DNA from: Trichopria drosophilae
Taxonomy: Eukaryota > Arthropoda > Insecta > Hymenoptera > Diapriidae
Assembly (NCBI GenBank): GCA_030407085.1
Contig: CM059583.1
Location: 206,334,001 to 206,398,000 of the forward strand
Reading direction: 5' to 3'
Length of the DNA stretch: 64,000 nt
The notes beneath the pieces were generated by a model. It made no database searches. It was not told the DNA's origin and saw only the letters and a list, made by a program, of their open reading frames with translations. A program made the position numbers and the translations under genes. This document shows, in pieces, positions 11,064-24,565 of the stretch (position 1 is its first letter; each line of letters starts with the position of its first letter).

Positions 11064-13935
11064 ATTGGTCCAGATCGGACTTTTGACGATAAACATGTTC
11101 ATTTTTGATTCCTGATTTTCTTACCTCGATTGATAACTTTCATGACTTACGAGCAGAGAAGTCTGACGAGAATATCTTCGCTGTTCAATGTTTTTAATAT
11201 TGTCTTCAGGCGAAGAAAGTAATTACTAGGACGTAATTTACATTATACCTATTCATATTTAAATGCAATTGAACTGTTCCAATTTTGTGCTGATGTATTA
11301 TTAAAAATTACTAAATTCTAAATAACTGTATAAAGACTGGTTTTACAGAAATTCTATTTTGAGAAAAAATCTGTTTCAATCAATTCTGTTTAGAAAACCC
11401 GGAAATATTTATAAGGTGAAAAGAAATTAAACATTTTCCAAATTATCGTGATCCTGTATCCTGAAAAATGTTCACAAAATACTTTCTATCAGAAAGAACA
11501 TTATTAAGAACATAATTAAACATTTTTTATTTTAGTCAGTGTACTTCTTTACTTTTTATATTTAAAAAAACTGTAAATGAAACAATATCATTTATTTTGA
11601 ATATATTATTGATAACACATTCTTAGGTACGATTAGGAACGATTTTAACATTAGTCTGTGCGGCCACATTCAGAGTTTACGGAGTAGATTCATATTGCCA
11701 AACGGAAAGTCACAGCTGGCGCAATTTTACATACTGACCTAGAATGAGTTTATTACTTTTATTTTCTTAATATTAAAACTTTATTGCAGTTTGATTAGAT
11801 GATTTTAATATTTATAAAAATTTTGTTTTCGTATTAATGACTTTGATATTTTGTCTTAAAACTTTTTTAATCTTCAATGCACATAGTCAGAGATCTTTCA
11901 CTACGCCCTAAAATTTTAATTTCGTAGCTTTAGGGTATTTTTGTTGTATTTTTTCCTTCAACAAAATTTGACGCAGGTTTATTAGTAAATATGAAAAAAG
12001 TTATTATATGTCTTAAAATATAAAAACAGACTTTCAGAATATCTTGAATTTTAAAACAGTATCGCGTAAAAAATATTGCCTCATTATTTTGAGATTTACG
12101 ACACTTTTATGGTGTTCAGGAATAGCCTTTAAATTAAAAGTTATGTTCCAGGTATATACAACTCAAAAGTTCTTATAATGTTGCTTTATATTTTTTTGTA
12201 TTACTAACATAGGTTAAAGTTGCAATTTAAAATTGAAAATGATTGTTCGGAGAGATTTGAATATAATTTATTTTTATTATTTTTTCAATGCTTCTGTCGT
12301 CTTTAATTACTTTTACACTTATGAGTTTACTTGAAACTGAATAACCATTATATTTTTAATTACATTGTGGTTTGTTTACATTCTAACTGTTATAAAATAT
12401 CTGACGAAAGAATTAAATTATCTACTCAGGAGATTAGATTTTTTACTGATTGCCTTAGAAAATTGGCTAATAGCCTTTCGGCTTAATAAGCGTCCAAAAA
12501 CCGAGTATGTATACATTCTTAATTTTAGTAAATGGTTTACATTTCAACTGTTAAAATTCACCTGAGGACATATTGCGCCACCCGTAGTTGGATCAGTCGT
12601 GAAAATATCGAATAACTTATATCAATTTTTTGCCCGAACTATTTTAATTTTTTTATCAAATGTGATTATTGTGTTTAATACCATTACTAATTAACCAAGA
12701 AATATACAAAACATCGCTTGTCGTATATTACCCTTTGTTCTAAGACTTTGGGTCCTTTTGATAAACTAATATTGATCGTATTGGTCATTTTTTAATGACA
12801 ACTTCTACAGTAAAGCAGAGTTATTAATTCATGCGCATAATTAATTAACTTTGTAAATTAAGTCTATTGGTGTGTAACATATGTCACGTGGAAATTGCAG
12901 TGAGGTTCTACATCAGACTGTACACATTTGCTCTATTAAGTGTCAAGCAATTTTAACTAGACACTAAAGCGAATTGATGCTTTTTTGTGTTTTAAAAAAA
13001 TTGAATTGTTTTTGGTTATCGACATTTGTCGTTTTTGGAGACATATTTTTAAAAAGTATGAAATATGCAACAGTACAATCCCCTTGAAAAGCTTCAAAAT
13101 TGAGGAAATCCGAGTCTTAGAATTAAAAAATTGAAAAATAGTGTTTTGTTGGCAAAATCTTAAATAATTCATACAAAATTCAACAAAATTTTTTTTTATT
13201 CGGATTCGGATTTAAGAATGTAGTTGGCTGAATAAAATTGAGACATAATGTGACTTCCAAATTTACGTCAGTTTAAGTACATATGTTAATACTCTAAATT
13301 TAATTTCTAACTATTAAATTAAATAATAATTGTAACATCAACAACATTGACAAAGTTTGTCTATTGAAAAACTAGTGCCGTTTACTGGTCCTTCAACTGT
13401 TCGGCGATAGCTTTTGTCCGGATAGATTATTTTAAGCCCACATGTTCGATGTAGGGATAAATGTATAAATATATGGTAAAACAAATGAATTATCCAAAAT
13501 TATATTAAATTAAAGGACGAATAGTGTCAGAAAAGCTTGCAAATGTGGGAATATTTCGATATTTTGTTGTGCTTTAGTTCTTTACGAATGTAAGGAATAA
13601 GTAGCTTAATTCATTCGTTTTTTTCAAACTTATTTTATTTTTTTACTTGATTTCACTTTACGCGTCAAAAAGTTGTGTATAAAATAGTTTTTCCGAAATT
13701 TATAATTTAACTTATAAAATTTCAAGAGAAACTGAGAATTTTTTATTTTAACATGGCAAGCCCGATTAAAGTGTTGTAATAGCACATATTTGTTCAAGAA
13801 GCGATTCTTACTCTTACATTTCAAAAGAAAAAAGAATAAAATGAACTAGTTATTTTAATGTAACGTAGCAACCACCGGGGGCGTCCTATTCGTTCAATTC
13901 CATCATCTAATTATCATTAGCTATAAATACCATAT

Positions 13936-14292
13936 GTCACTTCAAAAACCTGACATTCAAAAACCTGAAATTTCAAAATACAGACACCTCCGTTTGGTGA
14001 GTTCACTACATAACAAAAACAGATTTCCGTCGCCGTATTTGAGGTCTCACTGAATGGCCAAAAATATTTCACCTAGGGATTAATTTTGTAGGTCACTTGA
14101 AGGTCAACCTCGGGTTGTTTATTAAGAACATTTAGAAATCAATCATTAATTACATTTTCAGAATATGTACAATTTGAATCGCTGTTTTTGAAATGTCCGG
14201 TTTTTGGATTTCTGTTTTTTTAAATGTCTCGGTTTTTAATGTCGGGTGTTTGATGTGTCTGTTTTGTGAGTTGTAGTGTTTTTGAGATGCAC
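13936..14292 (-). mobile_element. 357-bp TIR element family 2, copy 1
   Basis: The ends are gtcacttcaaaaacc and gtttttgagatgcac. Subterminal blocks tcaaaaacctgacattcaaaaacctgaaatttcaaaatacagacac face gtgtctgttttgtgag, and ttttgaaatgtccggttttt repeats along the arms. The centre (taattttgtaggtcacttgaaggtcaacc) is the reverse complement of the centre of the element at 32082-32438, so the two are the same family in opposite orientation. No coding sequence is seen, and no clear target duplication is visible here. Confidence 0.55.
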
Positions 14293-14562
14293 TCGCTTTG
14301 GTTTGAACTTTTTTTAGGTGAAATCCAAAGTGACAGTGCTATTTGAAATTTAATTGGCGAATGTAAATCTATTAATTACCACTAGTTGCGACTTGTGTAT
14401 CTAAACTGGGGCAGAACATGCCGTCATGTTGCATGTTATCTATAAGTCAATTTAAGTGCACTCTGCAATTATTTCAGATGAAAGAAATAATTGTGTGTTT
14501 CAATAATAGTCATTTTGTTATTGATTGTAATTAACGTTGTTCCAACATTTAATATATTGCAG

Positions 14563-14850
14563 ATATACAAGGTAGCTCTGGAAGTTATGTTTAAAGTAGC
14601 ACCAACGTTGCTTCTGGCAGGATTCAATCTGCGCATAATGATCGTCTACCGGAAGTCATGTGATCGACGACGCAGAATGACGCTGGCGAGGACGGCGAGC
14701 AGCGAGGAGGATCCCAGGAAGTACGCCGAGGAGAGGAGGCTGGTATTGCTTCTAAGTAGCACCAGTTTATTATTTCTCATTTGCGTCAGCCCCATGGTCA
14801 TATTGAATGTGACCCTCAGCGAAAGTAATTTGAGCCTCTACCCTTATCAG
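14563..14850 (+). CDS. class-A peptide-type GPCR, exon with TM5, ICL3 and TM6
   Basis: 96 codons, phase 0 at both ends, acceptor atattgcag and donor cag|gtacga. TM5 is VMFKVAPTLLLAGFNLRIMI with the conserved helix-bending proline. A short, very basic third intracellular loop (RKSCDRRRRMTLARTAS, then EEDPRKYAEERR) fits G-protein contact and carries possible basophilic kinase sites. TM6 is LVLLLSSTSLLFLICVSPMV with CVSP in place of CWxP. Its end ..LYPYQ joins directly to the last exon. Confidence 0.9.
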
Positions 14851-17800
14851 GTACGATAATCGCGCGTAACCGCAGCATGCATCGATTCGAATAATCGAAG
14901 AGCACCAGAGACGATCGAGTAGAATAATTGGTCTTTGCGCTCTTAATTACATTTTGTTCGTCCTCCATACAAACATAGATCTTGGCTTCACGAGATAGTT
15001 TCATTGTTTTTATTCAATTTTAATTACTGAACTTATATCGCGTTAAAAATACAAATAAGGCGATTTTTTATTTGTATTTGACGTCGGTGGTATTTACAGC
15101 TAATCAGAGACCTGAATTTTACTTTTTTTTTTATATTATTACCTACACCTATATGGTTGGAAGTTAGGAGAGTATAATGAAAGCCTGGTTTAAGCATTTT
15201 CGATCGAATGGAAATAATAATGATAGAATATTATTATAGCCTGGCTTATTTTGATCTCAGATTGAAGAAAATTTTGAATCCTCTGGCAGACCCTATCACC
15301 TTTGTCCGAAAGGGTTGATGACACTCTGAACGACTATAGCTCAAACCAGGGTGAAAGATGTTGTCTTCATTTTAGTCACACCTAACCTCTTCAAGAGCTT
15401 GGTGTGATTTCCCTTTAAAACACTGCCTTTAATATTAAAAAACGCCCCAACATTGTTGAAAATGATGCCTTACTTAAGAACAGAAGGTGACCAAGAAGAT
15501 ATAATAGTCATCAAAATAAGAACAACCCTTAAAAATTTTAAAAACAAATCTTCAAAAATTTATAATAGTCAATTTCTTTTTAAGAGATCAAAAAATACTG
15601 TTATTATATCATGAAATATATTGGTTTAAAATTTGTTTAAGGATGAAAATCATTATGTAACTACTTTCTGCAAATACTAATATTGTTCAGTTACTCTTTA
15701 CTTATTTATAATCTGCTTATTCATAATGTTTTGATTATGCACTAGATGGAGTTTACATTTGAAATATATTCATAGTACAAAAAAAAAAAAAAACGCGTAT
15801 AATGAATTATGTAAAAAACCAGCAAAATTAAATTTAGCAATGATTTAACGTGTAAAAATGTTTCGCGTTTGAAGTATTTGCAATAGGATATTGTTGGATT
15901 AATTTCTTGTTAATATTTCATTAATTGGTTCAGGTATTATTTTCACAAAATTTAAAATGTACATAACCATTACACAGAAATATATTTGATACATGAGCCA
16001 ACTTTGAGTTTCTAAATGCTTCAATCTTCATAGTTTCTATTTATATTTTCGAAATAATATGTTTTTGCTGATATTTATTCAATGACGTCAAAACAGGGAC
16101 TCAATATTATCTTTGTAACAAACTTTACTGTATACAATGCAGTAAATGCTTTGATATATTTACTTGAAAATGTTGGAGGTTGCTGATAATGAATTAAACG
16201 TCTAAACTAGTACATTCCCACAAAGTTTTAACGATTTGTTTAAATAGTACTTAAAAATGTTTAATTGGAGGGGTAAGCCAGAAATTATCCCCTCAACTTG
16301 TTACAATATTACATTAATTTAGTATGAAAAATATATACACAACTTTTTTCTCTCTAGAATTTATATTTTTTAAAATATATATGACATATTAAGAAATTCC
16401 AATAAGAGATTGTTCAAAATAATAAGAAATAGTAAAAAATTTTTATTTAAACATATTTTAAATTGTCGGACTTATTTTAAAAATATTACGAATTAATTAT
16501 TTTGGATAAATTTTGGTATAAATATACATAACATAGAAGATTTTATTAGGTATTAAATACATTACAAATTAACGTTTCATGTCGGAAAGAAATTATTTGT
16601 TACTAATTAGAAAAACATAACAAAGTAGCGTTTTCAGACTTGCTATTAATAAAAAAGAATGACATTAATAAACTAATGTTCCATTTGTAACAACCTACAG
16701 ATTCTAGCAGATTGAAAAATATGATTTGCATCATGAAACGTCAAAACAGATTAGTAATTATTACCTTATTGAATATCTATCCAAAAGAATCGATACCAAT
16801 GGTGTTACGTATCCGATACGTTTCTGAACTGTTTGGAAATGATAATGCGATTAGGTACTTATACTAACGATGCACAATTGAACAAAATATCCTCCAAGAA
16901 TACGTTAACATTGCATATATTAAGAGATGATTTTCAGCCGATCAATCACTGTTTACAACTTTGCAATATACGAATTTATACTAATTAAGTAATACAATGT
17001 GAAATATAATAATTAACTAGAAAGATATTCTAAGAACGCCTGCCAAGAATAATACTGATGTGAGACACTAGTGTATTGCCAAGTATGTTTGCCCCAGAAA
17101 TCAAACGTCGGAATGGTCGGGTTCGATTACGTATTTTTCAAAAAATTAAAAAATAAAAACGCTTAAAAAATCATATTTAGATACAAAGGAAGAAAACGAA
17201 TTTATCATGGAGTTTGCGATAATATATTCCCTTGCATTTTTATAGACTCCGAATCCGAATTTGTGGGTGATGTTGTTAAGAAAACCTAAAAAAACTGCTT
17301 AAAATCATTGATTAAAAATAAAGTTTTTAGCCAATGCTACTGCAGTGTATTTCCATGTATTTTTTTCACCGCTAAATTCAAATCTGAAGACATATTTGGA
17401 GCTCAATTAAAAAAACTTAAATAACCTTTAAAAATATTAAAAGAAAACGGTTTGAATGCACAAAAAGAAATCATCATTTGTAAGAAAAGCTAGAAAACAT
17501 TGCTCAAAATGTGGATTAAAAGGCAAAAAGAAGGACTTTATACCGAGGCATTACAATGATGTATCCATTTTATTCACACTGAATTCGAAGTTCAAACTAA
17601 CAGACTTGTGCCATATCATGACGTATTCTTAACCTTTAGATGGCAGGTCATTTCCCTAAGAAATTATGTGAATATGAGATGAGCATGCCAAATAGAGAAA
17701 ACAATATATTTCCCAAACAATTTTTCCACTACGTTCTTGAAATTGTGCCAAGAAACTCTTTCTTTTTATCTCGTTTTTTGTTAACAAAATGTTACCCTAT

Positions 17801-18654
17801 AAAATCTTTCTAATTTACGACGCATCTAGTACTATTTACCAGATTGAAAGTTACTTGGAAAGCCTAAAAAAGTATTTGAGTTTCTTAATCTGTCGAATCA
17901 GAAATAAAATGCATAAATGTGGTTTGTCTTGGTTGTACACGGATAATTCAAGAATACTAGTAGTTAGCAATTTTAATGTTTAGGCCAAAATATTTATGAC
18001 CCTCTGAAAAATTATTTGACAATATAAAGATGCATAAATATAAAAATAAGACAAAAGTTTAAAAAAAAAGATTATCTTGTACAATTTTAATGAAAAAATG
18101 GTTTGGGTAAGACACTAATTATTATTGACATTTATAAAAAAAAAAATATGAAAAATACAAGTTTTAGGATTTTCTCTGGCTATTTAATGGTGACATTGAA
18201 TTTGACCCTAACCATGAACTAGAAGGTCATTTCAACATGTTTTTCCAATAGTAACACCTATTTTTTATCGCGGATTTTAAAAGATCCAAAAATGTTAGGA
18301 TTCACAATCACCTTTCTGCGCTATTTATACCTGTAGTAAAAAAAGTGAGTTCCTATTTAAAACAGTATATTCGACGTTAAATGTAATTTCATGAGCAAGG
18401 TCTACTCGCAGGTCACTATTGAATATTCAGGAATAATATATTATTATGTTATAATCCTTTTTTAACTGAAACCAACACCTATATCAAAATTATGTAACTT
18501 CTCAGATTATCGCTAGATATAATTTCATTTTACCCTCTAATTATATTTTGCAATAATTATCTTTAGGCCCTACGAATTAGCCGTGGCAAATAGTAAATCC
18601 ACATCCGGGAACATTATCGCCCTATCAGACATTCATTGCGCTAATAAATTGCAG
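14851..18654 (+). other. GPCR intron (3.8 kb)
   Basis: Donor gtacga and acceptor aaattgcag, phase 0. AT-rich throughout. Apart from an A-run near 15780-15793 I see no repeat with clear ends, RNA gene or nested reading frame. Confidence 0.75.
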
Positions 18655-18891
18655 GTATTTCGGGCACTGGCCAATCTGCTGGAGGTGATCAATTATTCGA
18701 TAACGTTCTACATATATTGTCTCTTCTCTGAGGACTTTCGGAATACCCTGATCAGAACCTTACAGTGGCCATGGAGCAAGACTGGTCAAGGAAGCAGGGA
18801 AGGCCAACTTAAACGATCGCAAATACCCAGACCGACGACAACCACTGCGACAACCATTCTCCCTGGGCAAATGACTCGAGCCAGTGTCTGA
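18655..18891 (+). CDS. class-A peptide-type GPCR, last coding exon (TM7 and C-tail)
   Basis: 78 codons plus TGA. It opens in TM7: VFRALANLLEVINYSITFYI then YCLF. NYSITFYIYC is a diverged NPxxY box, with serine where proline is usual. SEDFRNTLIRTL forms helix 8. The tail (PWSKTGQGSREGQLKRSQIP, then a TTTTATT threonine run) is short and polar with Ser/Thr sites suited to receptor kinases. The visible exons together give about 307 residues, consistent with a complete receptor once the N-terminus and TM1 are added. A possible poly(A) signal AATAAA lies at 19250-19255. Confidence 0.9.
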   Translation, partial: VFRALANLLEVINYSITFYIYCLFSEDFRNTLIRTLQWPWSKTGQGSREGQLKRSQIPRPTTTTATTILPGQMTRASV

Positions 18892-21800
18892 AATAGATAA
18901 AAAATTATTTTGAAATACGAACAATTTTTTCCTTGCGATTTAAACAATTGTGTGAAATTACCTTTTGTTCAAAAATCATGTCTACAGAAACTTGTCAATG
19001 TACTAAAGTAAATTAATACTTTTGTATACCAACGCTTCTTATTATTTTAAAAAATGACTGAATGCTTGTTATAGTTTAAGGATTTTTGTTGTGTATAATA
19101 CCTTTCGTTTTTTTAAATTGCATTTTAATTTTATATAATTCTATAATATGATTTGCATAATATATCAAATATTATCTTTTTTGTGCACCTTCTCCTGTGA
19201 TTCCTCTATACTTACGAAAAATACAGAAATATTTTCTACTTGTTTTTTAAATAAATTGCCAAATGTTTAAACGGAATATCTTCCAAATTTCAAATATTCT
19301 ATTTTCCTACAGTTTTGCCTATAATTCAAATACTTACTTTAGAAGTCGACCGCAATATTATTTTAATACACAAAAGTAAAAACATTAAAAATGTCTTTAT
19401 ATCATCACTCTTAAAGAGTTTTTAATGTAGATCGACTAATATTCTTTTACTCTTTCGATAAAATTTACCATTGAGATTTGGATTATTATTTTTTTTTGTT
19501 TGTATTGCATTCGAGTTGACATTTGTGAAGTATAGATATTTTGGGTAAGTAATAAATTGTTATTATATAACACGGGTTGCATTTCATTAATCATTGTCTT
19601 TAGGCATTACGAAAATATAGAAAGCAGCGAAAAAAAGTTTTTACTATGTAAACAATAGTCTGGTTTTTAGTTTGTGATACTATTTATTTGTTTGTTTGTT
19701 TATCTAATTTATCGACGTCACAGAATTCCTTTCTCTTTTTTCCCCAACACTTCGAGTGCAGTAGTCCCCCTGGGAGATGAGGGGAAATATGAATTAAGGG
19801 AAGGCTTCGCCATCTTGTTTGCATCAAGCATATGACTTAAGAGGGAGACTACTGTACTTCGTACTCCTTTTTAAGAGGCTAGCGCCTAACAAATAGATTT
19901 CTATTATAACTAGACTTATATATTGTTCATCGAGCTCTGTTATCATAGATATTGAGTTTGACATGGAAAGAATTCAGCTCAATATCGACGACCGTAGCAA
20001 TCACAACAATACACAGAAGCATGACCTAATGAGATATATATTTTATCTTTGGTTTACTTTTATATCAAGAAGAGAGCTCTGCTTTTCCTGAAAATTTTAA
20101 CGAAAGAAGATCGAAAAATATTGGAAATATCGAATGAGAAGGTCTATTTTGACGGAATAAGATTTAAGAAGAGTGAAAAACACCGAAAATAATCGATATT
20201 CGATGTCAAATGAACTATGGTTGAATTAATTATTTTTAATTTTTAACTATAAAAAATGATATATTAATAATCTATTTTGTTATATTAGTAACGTCGCATA
20301 GTTTAAGTATTTTTGATATTTCTATTGTTGAAAACGAACTATTTTCATAAATATTAACGATTTCTTTAGTGGATTAACTAACTATATTGTGTAATAAGAC
20401 GAACACACCCTGTTCGATGTCGTGAAATGTTATAGGAAATCACGGTAGAATTTACTGTTAGCGAACTGTAAATACGATATTTTCGGTAAATAAATAAAGT
20501 CACCCGGAAAGGACCGACCGACGGGATGATTAAATATTTAATAAATATTTCCGTTTATTATTAATATGGTATGGTGCTATATATGTTTTCTGAATCCTGT
20601 TCTATAGTATTTTTTCCGCAGGGTTGAACGTTTTCGTGAATTGTTTTGTTAACTAGTGAGTTCTACTTGTAAAACCTAAAATTATCACTGATATTAAATG
20701 CATCTGTATTTAATTAGCTGTAAAGTAATTTTATACGTTCGTAGAATTCTTGGCTATTTATGAGTATAATCAAGCTCAAAAATAAAGATATGTCCATATC
20801 TAATTCAATAATACGAATTTTAGTAATCGCAGTTTACATTCTATTCAACAGAAATTTGTCAAAGAATTCTGGTTTTAATTATATTACACAGCATTTTGTA
20901 ACAAAAATATCTGACTTATTAATTGTGAGGCCAAATCAGATAACTATTAATTTAATCGATGTCAGGAATCTGTACTATTCTAGCAAATATATACATTCAT
21001 TCATATCATTCATTAGTAATTCTTGAATAAAGGAACAATTACCTATAAAATAATTATTTTTGACATACTCCAAACTACTGTCACTTAGGTAAGTACGAAT
21101 AATTGTTTAAACTTCGCGCAATCTTAAATACTTTCCATTCCATTCTTTTCAAACTTCAATATACAAAATTTCAAACTCAAGCGTTAATGGAGAAAGTTTA
21201 AAATTTGCTTTAAACTATTATAACAATTTTTGTTCAACTTATTGTTTTCGTTTTAAATAAGATCACGGTAAAGTAGTCTGTATGAATTTATTTTTATTAG
21301 CAAGTTTCGATAGTAATCACTTTAAATTTATTAAAATATGTAATTAATTTTTCTTAAGTAAATTACTATTTAATAAATATAATTTAAGAACAACAAATAT
21401 TGTGTTCTTTGAAACATCAGAATCTTTAAAAAATATTTTTTAATAATTTTTAGAGGTGTTTATAATTTTAAATATTACTTTTTATTTAATAGATTTACAT
21501 CGCTTAAACAGATAATGTTTTTTACTTTATTCATCACCCAATTAAAATTGTCGATAAATGCTTTCATGCATTCTGAAAAAAAACATTTTTTATATAAAAG
21601 TGTACGCATACAAACAGAATCCGGTCAATACAATCCTACCATTTTGTTTGTTTATTGTGACATTTAAAAATAATTGCAAACGTACACAACTATCAATTAT
21701 TCTACTCGACAATCCTTTTAATTAAATATTGTTATCTTAAAAGTACTATAAAGTTATCTAAACTCGTTAAAAAATGAACGCGAAAATAGAATTCGTTTGC

Positions 21801-23328
21801 TTAATGGAGGATAAGTGGCACGAAAAACACAGATATATCACTCAACGTGAAATTCCAATCCATTAAGCGTAGATGTGTATAGTTTTTGTTAATACTATAA
21901 TAAGAATTATCGGCTAGTATTAAATTCTCCGCTTAAAAAATTTTAAACTACTTTAAAATTTCTGTTATTATTAATTACGGCGAAATTAAAATGCGTTCAT
22001 TTTCACATTCGTACTCTAATAATTTTTTATATACTAAGTTCAGTGGATAAAATTGAATAAATAAATGAAAAGTTAATTCATTACATAATATTAAATGAAC
22101 AATCTATTGAAATTTTGATATATGTTAAAGCCTGCTTATTTATTGCTAATTCTAGAAACTGCAAAAATAAAATATTAACTTTTTACTTTTAGAATACTAG
22201 AATATTTTATTAATAAATTAGTAGTTTATTACTATTTTCTGGTAAAAAAATAACTAATTAGTAGTAAGCAATTTTTAATTTTAGAATAATAGTTTTTAGA
22301 TAATTTAGATTTAGAGAGATGCGTCACAAATCAGAGACGTTGTTTTTATTTTTACCACAGAAAAGTATTTACAATATTTAAATTAGTATCAAAATCTGAT
22401 ATAAAATAAGTTCTTGTTATTTGAAGGAGAGTTATATAAGATACCTTCCTTACTGCTTTTCCGATTCTCGTCTTTAAAGACGGCTTTGCTTAGATACAAT
22501 GTCTTCTATTAGACGTGATAGGGCCGTCTAGATACTTAAACCCTCTCACTAACTTCTAAGTGATGAAGAATCTAGAAAGGGTACTAAGAGCTTTAGAGAT
22601 AGTTCAGTTTTATCTTATTCGGTCTTTTATTTCTTAATAGGAATAAGGGAAAAGCTGCAGCTCAATAAATCGCCTTTTCGTCACTTTATTAAATTATGTG
22701 ACGTGCACAATGTCGACAATGTGACATCGTGGCATCAATGTGGAATAGAATTTGTTGATCGTTTTTAAATAATGAATGTTAATGAGATTTTGGTAGTATG
22801 GTCAATAGAACTAAAACATAATCGAAATTGACGTTTCGATAATGACACTGACATTTATAAATTTTTTTTAATCTTAATAATAAAATTTCTTACGGTATAT
22901 AACATTTTTAAATTTTTATAGTCGATATTGTAAGAAGAGTTATATCTAATATTAACTTATATTGACTATCCATATTCTCTTCAAATCATGTGTCTCATTA
23001 TGCATTTCTCATTTCTTATTTCTGTGCCTTAAATAGCAAATTGCTATTTTACTCCCTCAATAGAGGATATGTGTTTGCTCGCCGGCAAATATCTATTTTG
23101 CTCCCTAGTTGCACAATGGACTTTTTCTGCTCCAGTTGTTCTATCTTTTGTATACGTTACCCCGTGGATTTATTCTAGGGTTTATTATTGTAATGAAATA
23201 ACTAATTGTGTCAGTAAAGTAGATTTAGCTTCCCGTCCATCGGTGTTATTTTATGTTAATTTAAGTGTCCATAATTTGTTCGTTTGATAAATTACACTTT
23301 CTAATAACGAATTTGTAGTTGAAATCTG
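18892..23328. other. intergenic sequence after the GPCR
   Basis: It begins with the presumed 3' UTR of the receptor. The rest is AT-rich. The only structured piece I can support is a short TIR element near 19757-19855. The open frames of 60-90 codons here are AT-rich and lack coding character. Confidence 0.6.
19757..19855. mobile_element. short MITE-like inverted repeat
   Basis: gcagtagtccccct on the left is matched by agggagactactgt on the right, with ggggaaatatgaattaaggg inside. CAGTAGTC(T/C)CCC ends of this sort are common on tiny mariner-like MITEs. Size is about 100 bp. A TA duplication is not clean. Confidence 0.4.
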
Positions 23329-23701
23329 CACAGAGAGAAAAAAATGGTTAATGAAACTACGAAAAAGGGTATAAGTGGTTGTAGCATTTGATAATAATGG
23401 AATTAACAAGGTGAAAATTTGTTTATTGTATGTAACCTTTACAACTTGTAATTTATATCATACAAAAACTGTTACTACTATGACAAAAGGTAGCTATCGT
23501 TTAATTTTATTGCATCTACTTTACTACTTTAAAGTGGCTATTTGATTGTAAAACTTTGGTACGTTTGAGGTAAGGTAAGGTGATGGATATTTAAGTATTA
23601 GAAAATAGGAAACAAATCAATTTCATGGTTTTGTTTACTACCGAAATAAATTCAACTATTTTTTGTAATTCCGAGTTTGATTTTTGTAAAATGGTTCCAT
23701 T
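23329..23701. mobile_element. MITE with CACAGAGAGAAAAA ends, left part (interrupted)
   Basis: It starts CACAGAGAGAAAAAAATGG. The matching inverted end TTTTTCTCTCTGTG lies at 31816-31829, on the far side of the LTR retrotransposon. Removing the retrotransposon and one CCATT duplication leaves an element of about 396 bp with 14-bp inverted ends. The BEL/Pao element therefore landed inside an older MITE. No coding sequence is seen. Confidence 0.55.
23697..23701. repeat. target site duplication CCATT (left)
   Basis: The five bases before the 5' LTR are identical to 31802-31806 after the 3' LTR. Five bases is the usual duplication for BEL/Pao integration. Confidence 0.9.
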
Positions 23702-24000
23702 TGTTACTGTTACAGTATTATTTAGAATAAAATTATGTACATTATTGTATGCTGTACCCGGGCGTAGGTTTTCTGCAGTTTCCCTACGCCATTGCACTAT
23801 GAATGGGTATTTCTAAAAGACGGCTGCAGACGCACAAAGGTTAACGAAACGTAACTGAGGAATAAATGAATCTAATATTTAAATAAGTGTAACGTGACTT
23901 GATGTATTATGACCGTATACAAGCTATGTCTGGTTTCGCGATAGATGATGCGTGATCTCCTGAAGGATCTAGATAGGGATTTTCGGTATCAGGGTGTACT

Positions 24001-24318
24001 AACAGCCGAGGAGTGCTGGCACCCTGAGAGAGCTGACAGCCGGGGAGTGCTGTCAGCCGAGAAATATTGACAGCTGGGGAGTGCTGCCAGGCGAGGGAAA
24101 TGAACAGCCGGAGAGAGCTGACCCCCGGGAGGCTGACAGCCGGGGAGAGCTGGCCACCGGGGAGGGCTGTCAGCCGGAGAGTGCTGACAGCCAGGAAAAG
24201 TTTACAGCCGAGGAGAGCTGACCCCCGGAAGGCTGACAGCCGGGGAGAGCTGGCCCCCGGGGAGGGCTGTCAGCCGGGGAGTGCTGACAGCCAGAAAATG
24301 TTAACAGCCGAGTAGAGC
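24001..24318 (+). repeat. GC-rich 100-bp tandem repeat in the 5' LTR
   Basis: Two adjacent 100-bp units start at 24104 and 24204 (acagccg-gagagctgacccccgg...). A third begins at 24304 and breaks off after about 17 bp. Each unit is itself made of 16-20 bp modules such as ctgacagccggggagagctg and the partly inverted ggctgtcagccgg. Similar but looser modules fill 24001-24103. The same array sits at 31182-31499 in the 3' LTR. Confidence 0.8.
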
Positions 24319-24559
24319 TGATATTGTATTTATTTTTGTAAATCGGATTTCTGATGGAGATCATGCATCTACCGTTTAAAATATTCAAATTAAATTCGAA
24401 CCAATCGGAGACATGTCACGTGGGTGTGACAGTCTGGAATTGTTTTTCGGATTGACGTGGTTGCTAAGGACGATCGTTTTTTGCTAATAACGGGTCGCTA
24501 CTCGTCAGACTCGAGTTGCTCTTGGTAGCGTTCGTCAGCCTTTGCCGAATTGCCCAAAA

Positions 24560-24565
24560 TATAAA
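24560..24565 (+). promoter_or_regulatory. TATA box of the LTR promoter
   Basis: TATAAA in the sequence aaaatataaacgg, 55 bp before the LTR end. If used, transcription would start in the last 25-30 bases of the LTR, giving a very short R-U5. The 3' LTR copy is at 31741-31746. Confidence 0.45.

Larger units (their letters stand above)
8586..14562 (+). other. GPCR intron (6.0 kb)
   Basis: Donor gtgtga and acceptor tatattgcag, phase 0. It contains foldback copy C, a 16-bp-period minisatellite joined to TTAGG-type repeats, and a 357-bp TIR element. The stretches 9485-10840 and 11064-13935 are plain AT-rich sequence in which I see no gene. Confidence 0.8.

Noticed and set aside
18583..18654. Upstream extension of the last GPCR exon
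   Set aside because: The sequence before 18655 is open by chance. The acceptor aaattgcag at 18654 restores TM7 directly after the previous exon, whereas the extension would insert unrelated residues.
24067..24315. 82-codon frame in the LTR, repeated identically at 31248-31496
   Set aside because: It lies in the GC-rich tandem array, is repetitive, and is mirrored by an open frame on the other strand. It is a by-product of stop-poor GC repeats.
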